This document shows positions 14,379 through 20,057 of a stretch of DNA of 21,753 nucleotides, one piece after another. The notes beneath the pieces were generated by a model. The model was given only the letters and a program-made list of their open reading frames with translations. It was not told the origin of the DNA and searched no databases. Position 1 is the stretch's first letter. Each line of letters opens with the position of its first letter. A program made the translations under genes and the position numbers. Origin of the DNA: a virus; IMG/VR virus record IMGVR_UViG_3300027714_001892, positions 1-21,753 of that record, one strand, 5' to 3'.

Positions 14379-14571
14379 TTTGAACCATACACAACTAACC
14401 AAGGCAGATTTGCCTTTTGAGGCAGCCGAATGGTTTCCCGAATTGGATGCACTTCAAGAAAGTGGCACAATTAACATGTTTGGAGCCCCTAGATGGCTTC
14501 AAGAGAACTTCGGTTTTAACAAAGAGCAATCTTTTGCCGTTGTAAATGCATGGATGGCTTACAAATCATGA
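14371..14571 (+). CDS. Small hypothetical protein
   Basis: This 66-residue acidic protein has two amphipathic helices around AEWFPELDALQESG and a closing FNKEQSFAVVNAWMAYKS. The second part resembles a short helix-turn-helix-like or winged fold, but similarity is too slight to name. It overlaps the previous gene by 8 bases and the cell-wall hydrolase gene by 4 (ATGA). Confidence 0.55.
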   Translation: MDNLNHTQLTKADLPFEAAEWFPELDALQESGTINMFGAPRWLQENFGFNKEQSFAVVNAWMAYKS

Positions 14572-15092
14572 AAATACCTAATTCAGAGTCTAAATATTTT
14601 ATCCCGATGCACATGACCTTAATGACAATCACTTTAATTGGTGTTTTCTTCATTCAGAAGGCTTATGCATCCGACCCTAACGGTGATATTTACTGCATGG
14701 CAAAAAACATTTACTTTGAAGCAGGAAATCAGCCTCTTGCAGGGAAAATAGCCGTAGCACAAGTCGTTCAAAATCGTGTTACGAGTGTTGACTACCCCGA
14801 TACAATTTGTGGAGTCGTATATCAGTCCAAATGGAAGACCAATTGGAATGGTACGGTTGTACCAGTTAGAAACATGTGCCAATTTTCATGGTGGTGTGAT
14901 GGTAAGTCAGATACACCCGAAGATAGTGCCACATGGGAGTTATCTCTTGACACTGCAAGGCAAGTTACATGGGATAAGTACGGAGACATCACTGAAGGTG
15001 CCACCCATTACCATAATGACAGTGTTAACCCTTATTGGGCGGACTCTCTGAACGAAACAGTTACCATAGATAACCACATATTTTACAAATAA
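14568..15092 (+). CDS. Secreted SleB-type cell-wall hydrolase
   Basis: Residues about 35-174 match the SleB/CwlJ (Hydrolase_2) fold, a lytic transglycosylase-like domain that cleaves peptidoglycan glycan strands. Key features are CMAKNIYFEAGNQPLAGKIA with the catalytic-type Glu, VAQVVQNRV, the ICGVVYQ segment and CQFSWWCDG with paired Cys, then GATHYHNDSVNPYW. The N-terminus has a signal peptide or signal anchor (MTLMTITLIGVFFIQKAYAS), so it is exported and acts in the periplasm. ATG 14568 overlaps the previous stop and gives this leader; the open frame begins slightly earlier at 14550. It is likely the phage lysin or a wall-processing enzyme. Confidence 0.88.
   Translation: MKIPNSESKYFIPMHMTLMTITLIGVFFIQKAYASDPNGDIYCMAKNIYFEAGNQPLAGKIAVAQVVQNRVTSVDYPDTICGVVYQSKWKTNWNGTVVPVRNMCQFSWWCDGKSDTPEDSATWELSLDTARQVTWDKYGDITEGATHYHNDSVNPYWADSLNETVTIDNHIFYK
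15084..15091 (+). promoter_or_regulatory. Late-like TACAAATA box
   Basis: TACAAATA matches TATAAATA at 7 of 8 positions and stands 5 bases before the ATG at 15097. It overlaps the last codons of the hydrolase gene, so coding sequence may explain it. Confidence 0.25.
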
Positions 15093-15096
15093 GATT

Positions 15097-15324
15097 ATGA
15101 CAAAAGAAGAACTAGTATTTCTATTTAAGCACTTACACAAAGAAGACCAAAATGGTATAATAGAGTGTATTGTCCATGACAGACATGGTGGCACATTTAC
15201 CACGGACAGTATTCGAGTAGATATGGATGGTGGACGAATTATCGTTTGTCAACAGAGTAGTCCATGTTACGAAAGCAATAAATTAAACTGGAAACAAGAA
15301 CTAGAGTTCTCAAAAAAACAATGA
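15097..15324 (+). CDS. Small hypothetical protein
   Basis: This 75-residue protein has an N-terminal helix (TKEELVFLFKHLHKED) and strands (IIECIVHDRHGGTFTTDSIR) followed by a Cys-containing turn. It is soluble with no recognised family. It follows the hydrolase gene after 4 bases and overlaps the next start by ATGA. No Shine-Dalgarno sequence precedes it. Confidence 0.55.
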   Translation: MTKEELVFLFKHLHKEDQNGIIECIVHDRHGGTFTTDSIRVDMDGGRIIVCQQSSPCYESNKLNWKQELEFSKKQ

Positions 15325-15860
15325 ACATATTTTACTTAGACCCGAATCCTCAAATCGCTGCAGAACTACATTGTGACAAACATGTAGTTAAGATGGTTAT
15401 TGAATACGGACAACTTTTATCTACTGCACATAGAATGTTAGATGGTGAACAATACACCGATGCATCTAGTGGACGTAGAATTCAAAGATGGAGACTTGAT
15501 GGGCCGAACGAAAACGTCCTATATAAGGCTTCACACATAAATCACCCTAGTGCAATTTGGGTTAGAGAGAACGCAATTCAGTACCAATTTACGTATGACC
15601 TATTTGCAGCGTTATGTAAGGAGTACACCTATAGATATGCCAGGGCCCATTTAACAGACACAAAACTCAGAATCCCATTGAACAACCTACCCCATAATAT
15701 TGAACTAGGACAATGGAGAGAACCACCTCAATGTATGCCAGATGATGTCAAATCAGAAAGTGTCGTCGATGCATACCATAAATACTACACAGAATATAAG
15801 AAAGATTTTGCAAAGTGGACTTCAAGACCCACCCCCGAGTTTATGTATGCCTCTATATGA
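15321..15860 (+). CDS. Conserved phage protein, possibly DNA-glycosylase-like
   Basis: This 179-residue protein opens with NIFYLDPNPQIAAELHCDKH and VVKMVIEYGQLLSTAHRML, and has HPSAIWVRENAIQYQFTYDL near residue 74. I recall this pattern in a common marine T4-like phage protein. Weak similarity in fold to pyrimidine-dimer DNA glycosylase (DenV, PF03013) has been suggested for such proteins, with an N-terminal helical His/Lys-rich segment, but the catalytic N-terminal Thr of DenV is not evident. The function is therefore left open. It overlaps both neighbours by short distances (4 and 14 bases). Confidence 0.75.
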   Translation: MNIFYLDPNPQIAAELHCDKHVVKMVIEYGQLLSTAHRMLDGEQYTDASSGRRIQRWRLDGPNENVLYKASHINHPSAIWVRENAIQYQFTYDLFAALCKEYTYRYARAHLTDTKLRIPLNNLPHNIELGQWREPPQCMPDDVKSESVVDAYHKYYTEYKKDFAKWTSRPTPEFMYASI

Positions 15861-16149
15861 TTTTATAAATAATGAGACTGGTGAAGTGACTGAAAAAATG
15901 ATGTCATGGAAAGCCGTCGACCAATTCTTAAAAGACAACCCCAACCTAACTCAGAAAATCGGAGCTCCGATGATTGTCGGTGGCACTGGTGACAGAGTAA
16001 AAGTATCAAGTGGTTTTAACGATGTACTTCAGAAAATTGCATCAACTAATATCGACACACCTATGGGTGAACGATATCATAGAAAATCGGGTAAAGAAGT
16101 TAAGACCCGAGATATTGTCAAGAAGCATCTTGACCTACAAGGTAAATAA
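15847..16149 (+). CDS. FmdB-like small protein lacking the zinc ribbon
   Basis: This 100-residue protein starts MPLYDFINNETGEVTEKMMS, the N-terminal pattern of FmdB-type regulatory proteins, but lacks the CX2C zinc ribbon and continues with FLKDNPNLTQKIGAPMIVGG. T4-like marine phages carry a similar zinc-less version of unknown role. The frame is open back to 15742, yet homology starts at 15847 and this start overlaps the previous gene by only 14 bases. Near its end lies the -35 of the promoter for the exonuclease gene. Confidence 0.75.
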   Translation: MPLYDFINNETGEVTEKMMSWKAVDQFLKDNPNLTQKIGAPMIVGGTGDRVKVSSGFNDVLQKIASTNIDTPMGERYHRKSGKEVKTRDIVKKHLDLQGK

Positions 16150-16158
16150 GAGTATAAT
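16130..16158 (+). promoter_or_regulatory. Sigma70-type promoter before the exonuclease gene
   Basis: TTGACC (16130-16135) and TATAAT (16153-16158) are separated by 17 bases. The -35 lies in the end of the upstream gene. The ATG at 16165 begins 6 bases after the -10, exactly the geometry seen at 5432-5444, so +1 would fall on the start codon. The spacer lacks the GCTTT element of the other class. Confidence 0.7.
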
Positions 16159-16164
16159 AGAGAC

Positions 16165-16845
16165 ATGACAGAAATTAAAAGAAACCTCGTAGAGTTACAC
16201 GAGTTAGAAGACCTAGATTTACATACCATTCAAAAAGATGGTAAGAGGTACTACACCGATGGAACTGAATCATTCTATTATCCAAGTGTTACCACGGTAA
16301 CAGGATTACTTAGTAGAGACCATATCAAATTATGGAGAGAACGAGTTGGTGCAGAAGAAGCCAATCGAATCTCCACTGGTGCTTCCAAGAGAGGAACATC
16401 ATTTCACCAAGTAGTGGAAGATTACTTAAGACAAGAAAAAGATGAGATAGTATTTGCAGACCTCATTGAAGAAAATAGATTCAACGGAGTTAAAGGTGTA
16501 CTGGATGAAATTGTACCGATTGCTCTAGAGGCACCATTGGTCAGTAATGCATTGCAGATGGCTGGACGTGTAGATTGTGTCGGAGTATTCGAAGATGCAC
16601 TCTCTATTATAGATTTCAAAACCTCATCTAGTTTCAAAGAAGACTATATGGCAAAACCTTGGTTTCTTCAGATGACTGCTTATGCAATCATGGTGGAAGA
16701 ACTCACTGGAGTACCCATTGAAGAAGTCACTGCAATTGTGAGTTTGGAAAACGGTAACTTTCAACTGTTCTCGGCTAACCCCGAAGACCATGTTGAAGAG
16801 TTATACAAGTTAAGAGAACAATATCGAAATTTACATGGAGTATAA
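16165..16845 (+). CDS. PD-(D/E)XK exonuclease, MGME1/Cas4-like
   Basis: This 226-residue protein has the motif order of MGME1/Cas4-type single-strand exonucleases: PSVTTVTGLLSRDHIKLWRE near residue 40, RGTSFHQVVEDYL near 75 with the helical His and Glu, AGRVDCVGVFEDAL with Asp137, IIDFKTSSSFK with Asp150 and Lys152, and QMTAYAIMVEELTGV with the motif-IV Gln/Tyr. These residues bind metal and cut DNA ends. T4-like marine phages encode such an enzyme for replication or recombination. It stands first behind its own promoter and is followed closely by the gp33-59-32 set. Confidence 0.9.
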   Translation: MTEIKRNLVELHELEDLDLHTIQKDGKRYYTDGTESFYYPSVTTVTGLLSRDHIKLWRERVGAEEANRISTGASKRGTSFHQVVEDYLRQEKDEIVFADLIEENRFNGVKGVLDEIVPIALEAPLVSNALQMAGRVDCVGVFEDALSIIDFKTSSSFKEDYMAKPWFLQMTAYAIMVEELTGVPIEEVTAIVSLENGNFQLFSANPEDHVEELYKLREQYRNLHGV

Positions 16846-16847
16846 TA

Positions 16848-17084
16848 GTGATAAGTAAGAAAGATTTCACAGAACAAGTAGAAAGATTACTGGTAGGTGG
16901 TAAGACAGATGTTATGGGAGCAATCATTAAAGTTTGTGAAGATAACAAAATCGAACCCGAATCAGCGAAGAGGTTAATATCCCAACCTCTTAAAGAGAAG
17001 TTAGAAGCAGAAGCAACGACTCTTAAAATGATAAACAGGGGTACATCAGCACAAGGAACCATTACAGGTTTCTTTAACAAGTAG
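16848..17084 (+). CDS. 33: gp33-like late transcription accessory protein with clamp-binding tail
   Basis: This 78-residue helical protein lies directly upstream of the small barrel gene and gp59, the place of gene 33 in T4-like phages. T4 gp33 links RNA polymerase beta flap to the gp45 sliding clamp to activate late promoters. The helical body (KKDFTEQVERLL, MGAIIKVCEDNKIEPESAKR) resembles short cyanophage gp33 proteins. The C-terminus reads QGTITGFFNK, matching the PCNA-interaction pattern QxxIxxFF; gp45 is a PCNA-like clamp, so this is probably the clamp contact. The start is GTG, two bases after the exonuclease stop. The assignment rests on position, size and this tail. Confidence 0.65.
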   Translation: MISKKDFTEQVERLLVGGKTDVMGAIIKVCEDNKIEPESAKRLISQPLKEKLEAEATTLKMINRGTSAQGTITGFFNK

Positions 17085-17090
17085 GTAATT

Positions 17091-17366
17091 ATGAAAAAAG
17101 GTGATATCGTCACAGTAGTGGCAATAAGTGGAGAGTACGTAGGTAAATTTAATGAAGTTATCGACGGTACTATAAGTTTAGATAATCCTAGAATGATTGT
17201 ATCCAATCCCGAAGGCGGAATGGGTTTTGCACATGGTGTAGCGGTCACTGGATTGGAAGCTCCAACTAACATAGTCTTCAATAATTATGTTTTTGCTACA
17301 CAGACCAATAGTGGTGTAGAGAGAGCATTCATAGAAGCAACAACTAGCATTCAGTTAGTTAAGTAA
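17091..17366 (+). CDS. Small Sm/SH3-barrel-like protein
   Basis: This 91-residue protein is predicted as a small beta barrel: KKGDIVTVVAISGEYVGKF, then the DGTISLDNPRMIVS strand pair and a long second half ending TSIQLVK. The first part resembles the Sm1 motif of LSm proteins, and I recall an equivalent gene at this position in marine T4-like phages. RNA or DNA binding is plausible but unproven. AGGTAATT precedes the ATG. Its stop overlaps the gp59 start by one base, so it is tightly coupled to replication genes. Confidence 0.7.
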   Translation: MKKGDIVTVVAISGEYVGKFNEVIDGTISLDNPRMIVSNPEGGMGFAHGVAVTGLEAPTNIVFNNYVFATQTNSGVERAFIEATTSIQLVK

Positions 17367-17959
17367 TGACTTCGAGGGAAGGATACGATGCATACACATT
17401 GTACCTTGGTATAAAGTTACATTTTTATTCCAAGGACTATGATTTCGTTAAGTATAACGGAAAGGTAAAATCGGATATCAATTCTTTCCTCAAACGTAAG
17501 GACAAATACCATTTCGGTAAATTGTTTAGAACATACAAGCAAGAGTTACAAGATTTCTATATTGCAAATCTTTCATACAAAGATTTCTGGGCGGGTGACC
17601 TTCTAGATAAGGAATGTGATAAGAGATATAGAGAATGGAAGAAACGTAATCAGAAGCTTAGTTACATGTTCGAGACTGAAGTGAATGATTTACTCAGTCA
17701 CTATAAAATCAAAACACAGTTGAAGGTAGTTGATGGACAACACCCTAGATTATTGAAAGCTTACATGAGTAAGAAAGTAAGTTTAGAAACTATTTGCATC
17801 ATGGACGAGATAATCGGTTTCACCAAAGATTGGGAGAAATTAATATCAGAGAAAGTCGTATACCCCGAGGTTCATTTGAAATTGAACAAGTACAAGGCAT
17901 TCATTTCCATAGATTACAAGAAATACAGAAATGTGCTAATGGAACTATGCTCAATATAG
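17366..17959 (+). CDS. 59: gp59 helicase loader
   Basis: This 197-residue protein matches T4 gp59 (217 residues), which binds forked DNA and gp32 and loads the gp41 replicative helicase. Shared features in order are YDAYTLYLGIKLHF, YDFVKYNGK, KRKDKYHFGKLFRTYK near residue 39, FYIANLSYKDFWAGDL near 66 and a C-terminal YKAFISIDYKKYRNVLMEL. Both halves are helical with many basic residues. Its start overlaps the previous stop (TAATG). In T4 the next gene is 32; here a glycosyltransferase-like gene is inserted, starting inside the last 13 bases of this gene. Confidence 0.93.
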   Translation: MTSREGYDAYTLYLGIKLHFYSKDYDFVKYNGKVKSDINSFLKRKDKYHFGKLFRTYKQELQDFYIANLSYKDFWAGDLLDKECDKRYREWKKRNQKLSYMFETEVNDLLSHYKIKTQLKVVDGQHPRLLKAYMSKKVSLETICIMDEIIGFTKDWEKLISEKVVYPEVHLKLNKYKAFISIDYKKYRNVLMELCSI

Positions 17960-18678
17960 TAGGCAACGGCCCAAGTCAGAAAGATATAGATTGGTCTTCA
18001 TTTAAAGATGAAGAGTGGTGGGGTTTCAACGCAGTTCGAGACACTCCAACTAAACCCGACCTATTATTCTGTGTTGATATAGAAGTTCAAGCAGGTATCG
18101 TCAAGGAAGAATACTATAAGACAAACAAGGTTGCATTCGCAGAGTTCAATACAGTCCCTATAGAAATGTGGGACATGATGAAGATAGAATTTAGTAAATG
18201 GAAACACTTCATTGAGATTAGAAACGAAGGGGATACGGAGTTTAGTATACAGGGAGATTTTGATTACGAGGAAGCATACTTCATAGGAATCAACGGTGAG
18301 TACATTGATAACATAATCACGTATGACTACCCCGACCTTAAGAATTTGTTTGGTGGCCCAAGTGCTTTGGGATATGCAATAGCACAAGGTCATAAAGATA
18401 TATGTTTAATGGGTATGGACGCATTAGAACATGGAGACCCTACTAGCATCTTTGCAGATAGCGGACTATTTAAGTATAAGACTAAATATACTAAGGACGA
18501 TAGAGTGTTTCACACTCAACAACAACAGTTTCTTGCTTTGTTAAAGAAGCATGAAGACATTAATGTCTACTGGAGAAAGCCTATTGACGGTTTAACCAAA
18601 ATAGACTATAATGTATTAGACTATGAGAATAGTGAAGAATGGATATTAGGAAGGGGTCACCCATCCGAAACATCTTGA
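17947..18678 (+). CDS. MptE/DUF115- or GT42-like glycosyltransferase-fold protein
   Basis: This 243-residue protein starts with LNIVGNGPSQKDIDWSSF, the nucleotide-binding GNGPS motif of DUF115/MptE-like proteins and GT42 sialyltransferases. It continues with KPDLLFCVDIE near residue 37 and has GGPSALGYAIAQGHKDICLM followed by GMDALE near 150, the second half of the same Rossmann-like site. Such enzymes use a nucleotide-activated sugar or similar donor, often for surface glycans. The frame is open back to 17794 inside gp59, but homology begins at 17947, so that start is chosen. Its placement between gp59 and gp32 interrupts a pair adjacent in T4. Acceptor and donor are unknown. Confidence 0.8.
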   Translation: MLNIVGNGPSQKDIDWSSFKDEEWWGFNAVRDTPTKPDLLFCVDIEVQAGIVKEEYYKTNKVAFAEFNTVPIEMWDMMKIEFSKWKHFIEIRNEGDTEFSIQGDFDYEEAYFIGINGEYIDNIITYDYPDLKNLFGGPSALGYAIAQGHKDICLMGMDALEHGDPTSIFADSGLFKYKTKYTKDDRVFHTQQQQFLALLKKHEDINVYWRKPIDGLTKIDYNVLDYENSEEWILGRGHPSETS

Positions 18679-18703
18679 TATAATTGTAAAATAAAATTGT
18701 AAT
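18675..18703 (+). promoter_or_regulatory. Candidate promoter of gp32
   Basis: TTGATA (18675-18680) and TGTAAT (18698-18703) are separated by 17 bases. Predicted +1 is about 18710, just before the AGGAG of gp32. A second -10-like TATAAT overlaps the -35 at 18679-18684. The region is extremely AT-rich. Confidence 0.5.
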
Positions 18704-18713
18704 ACAATAGGAG
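18683..18713 (+). promoter_or_regulatory. AT-rich leader with palindrome before gp32, possible autogenous operator
   Basis: ATTGTAA occurs twice (18683-18689 and 18696-18702). The second copy forms the perfect palindrome ATTGTA-A-TACAAT (18696-18708), directly followed by TAGGAG (18708-18713), six bases before the ATG. T4 gp32 represses its own translation by binding an unstructured AU-rich leader next to its ribosome binding site; this leader has the same character, although the equivalence is an inference. Confidence 0.4.
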
Positions 18714-18719
18714 AATACA

Positions 18720-19619
18720 ATGAGTAGTAGTTTAGATAAACTAAGAGCAGCGATGGAAACTGCTTCACCAACAGGTGGTGAAAAAAAATCCTTTAATGAC
18801 GACACGATGTGGAAACCCGAACTCGATAAGAGTGGTAACGGTTACGCAGTAGTTCGTTTCCTTCCTACCCCCGAGGGTGAAGAGATGCCATGGGTATCAT
18901 ACTTCGACCACGGTTTCCAAGGGCCAGGCGGTTGGTATATTGAGAAGTCTTTAACGACTCTTAATAAACAAGACCCAGTGTCCGAGTACAATACTCAGTT
19001 ATGGAATACAGGTGTTGAAGCAAACAAAGACCAAGCACGTAAGCAGAAGCGAAGACTTCATTATGTGTCTAACATCCTTGTTATATCAGACCCTAAAAAT
19101 CCCGATAACGAAGGTAGAGTATTTAAGTATAGATACGGAAAGAAAATCTTTGAAGCACTCAAGGAAGCAATCTCACCAGCATTTGAAGATGAGAAAGCAA
19201 TTAATCCTTTTGACTTGAGAGGTGAAGGTGCCAACTTTAAGATTAAAATCAGAAAAGTTGATGGTTACTGGAACTATGATAAATCAGAGTTCGATGCAAC
19301 CGCACCATTATATGATGATGAGCAAAAGCTTGTAGCATTGGTTAACAACCTACATAGCTTGAGTGGTATTATTGCACCTAGTGAGTTTAAATCTTACGAA
19401 GAGTTAAAAGAGAAACTCGATAGAGTTCTTGGATTAACTGGAGCAGTAACAAATTCTACAGCAGAATCAGTTGCAGAAGACATGGAAGAAGTGCCATGGG
19501 CTGATGTCAACAAAGAGCCTGTTGCAGACGAACCTGTAGTTTCATCAGCTGAGTCAACTCCCCAAGTGGAAGAAGACGATGCGATGGACTACTTTAAGAA
19601 ACTAGCTGCTGACAGTTAG
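18720..19619 (+). CDS. 32: gp32 single-stranded-DNA-binding protein
   Basis: This 299-residue protein is the T4-type replication and recombination SSB. Its core matches gp32: MWKPELDKSGNGYAVVRFLP near residue 31, WVSYFDHGFQGPGGWYIEKS, RRLHYVSNILVISDPKNP, GRVFKYRYGKKIFEAL near 137, GANFKIKIRKVDGYWNYDKS and FKSYEELKEKLDRVLG. The C-terminal 60 residues are acidic (EVEE-type segments, EEDDAMDYFKKLAADS), the protein-interaction tail. The T4 zinc ligands (one His and three Cys) are missing; the segment reads TTLNKQDPVSEYNTQLWNTG with no cysteine, as I recall for cyanophage gp32. TAGGAG gives a strong start. It is followed by a structured RNA and the bS21 gene. Confidence 0.95.
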   Translation: MSSSLDKLRAAMETASPTGGEKKSFNDDTMWKPELDKSGNGYAVVRFLPTPEGEEMPWVSYFDHGFQGPGGWYIEKSLTTLNKQDPVSEYNTQLWNTGVEANKDQARKQKRRLHYVSNILVISDPKNPDNEGRVFKYRYGKKIFEALKEAISPAFEDEKAINPFDLRGEGANFKIKIRKVDGYWNYDKSEFDATAPLYDDEQKLVALVNNLHSLSGIIAPSEFKSYEELKEKLDRVLGLTGAVTNSTAESVAEDMEEVPWADVNKEPVADEPVVSSAESTPQVEEDDAMDYFKKLAADS

Positions 19620-19630
19620 GTTCTTATTAT

Positions 19631-19797
19631 GGGGCAGTCGTGTTTCTTTGAAATGTGTCCTTGAATAAAGACGACTGCACACTGAGACCGTGGAAAAGAT
19701 TGGGGGTACTCAGTAAGGGAAAGATAGTACGTGAATAGCGGGTCTATCGGAAGAGAGCGGGAATGCTGTAAAGCGTGGGGCGACTCTTCACTTTTTA
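19631..19797 (+). ncRNA. GC-rich multi-hairpin RNA leading into bS21
   Basis: About 165 bases between gp32 and bS21 are non-coding, about 49 percent GC and G-rich on this strand, and fold into four consecutive hairpins. P1 pairs 19634-19641 with 19671-19678 (8 perfect pairs), extended by CTTT/AAAG at 19646-19649/19667-19670. P2 pairs 19681-19689 with 19705-19714 (9 pairs, one bulged A). P3 pairs GATAG 19723-19727 with CTATC 19744-19748. P4 pairs GAAGAG 19750-19755 with CTCTTC 19784-19789 and encloses ATGCT-GTAA-AGCGT (19763-19776), a GNRA-type tetraloop. A T run follows P4. I recognise no known RNA family. It could be a cis-acting leader of bS21 or a separate small RNA. Confidence 0.7.
19750..19796 (+). 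terminator. Terminator-like stem and T run before bS21
   Basis: GAAGAG/CTCTTC closes a 40-base hairpin and is followed two bases later by TTTTT (19792-19796). The T run runs straight into AGGA, the ribosome binding site of bS21. Such a placement suits an attenuator that stops or allows transcription into bS21, or simple termination after gp32. Confidence 0.5.
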
Positions 19798-19807
19798 GGA
19801 AAAAATT

Positions 19808-20053
19808 ATGCCAAGTGTTACACCAAAAATAAATCCGAAGAATCGAAACGTAGAAGGGTTCGACCAACTTCTTCGCCGATTTAAGAAGCAGTGTGAAAAC
19901 GCAGGTATAGTTCAAGAAGTTCGGGACAGACAACATTTTCTGAAACCGAATGCAATCAAGAACCAAAAGAACCAAGACCAAAAGAGAAGGAAGAAGTTAG
20001 ATGCAAAAAGAGCACTGCAGAATCCTCGTAGATTCAGAGGGCCGTTAGGTTGA
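19808..20053 (+). CDS. rpsU: Ribosomal protein bS21
   Basis: This 81-residue basic protein matches bacterial ribosomal protein bS21 (about 70 residues): [20 protein letters not shown] near residue 16 corresponds to the E. coli segment [20 protein letters not shown], followed by [12 protein letters not shown] and a Lys/Arg-rich C-terminal tail. bS21 sits on the 30S platform near the 3' end of 16S rRNA and helps initiation. Phage-encoded bS21 is known from marine phages, including pelagiphages, and may replace the host copy to bias translation. The N-terminus is about ten residues longer than in E. coli. AGGA lies 7 bases before the ATG. A structured RNA lies directly upstream. Confidence 0.93.
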   Translation: MPSVTPKINPKNRNVEGFDQLLRRFKKQCENAGIVQEVRDRQHFLKPNAIKNQKNQDQKRRKKLDAKRALQNPRRFRGPLG

Positions 20054-20057
20054 TATC

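Noticed and set aside
15155-15160. TATAAT within the gene at 15097
   Set aside because: It is inside a coding region with no -35 partner and no downstream start at a suitable distance.
15864-15871. Perfect TATAAATA box
   Set aside because: It lies inside the coding start of the FmdB-like gene (encoding part of DFINNE) and no gene starts just after it.
17794-17946. Upstream extension of the glycosyltransferase-like frame
   Set aside because: It lies entirely within gp59, and family similarity begins at the ATG at 17947.
19631-19797. tRNA, tmRNA, RNase P RNA or hammerhead ribozyme in the structured gap
   Set aside because: No T-loop GGTTCRA, no CCA-ended acceptor, no tmRNA ends, no RNase P core and no CTGANGA/GAAA hammerhead core are present.
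19616-19981. Minus-strand open frame across the structured RNA and bS21
   Set aside because: It runs antisense to the clear bS21 gene and has no protein-like features.
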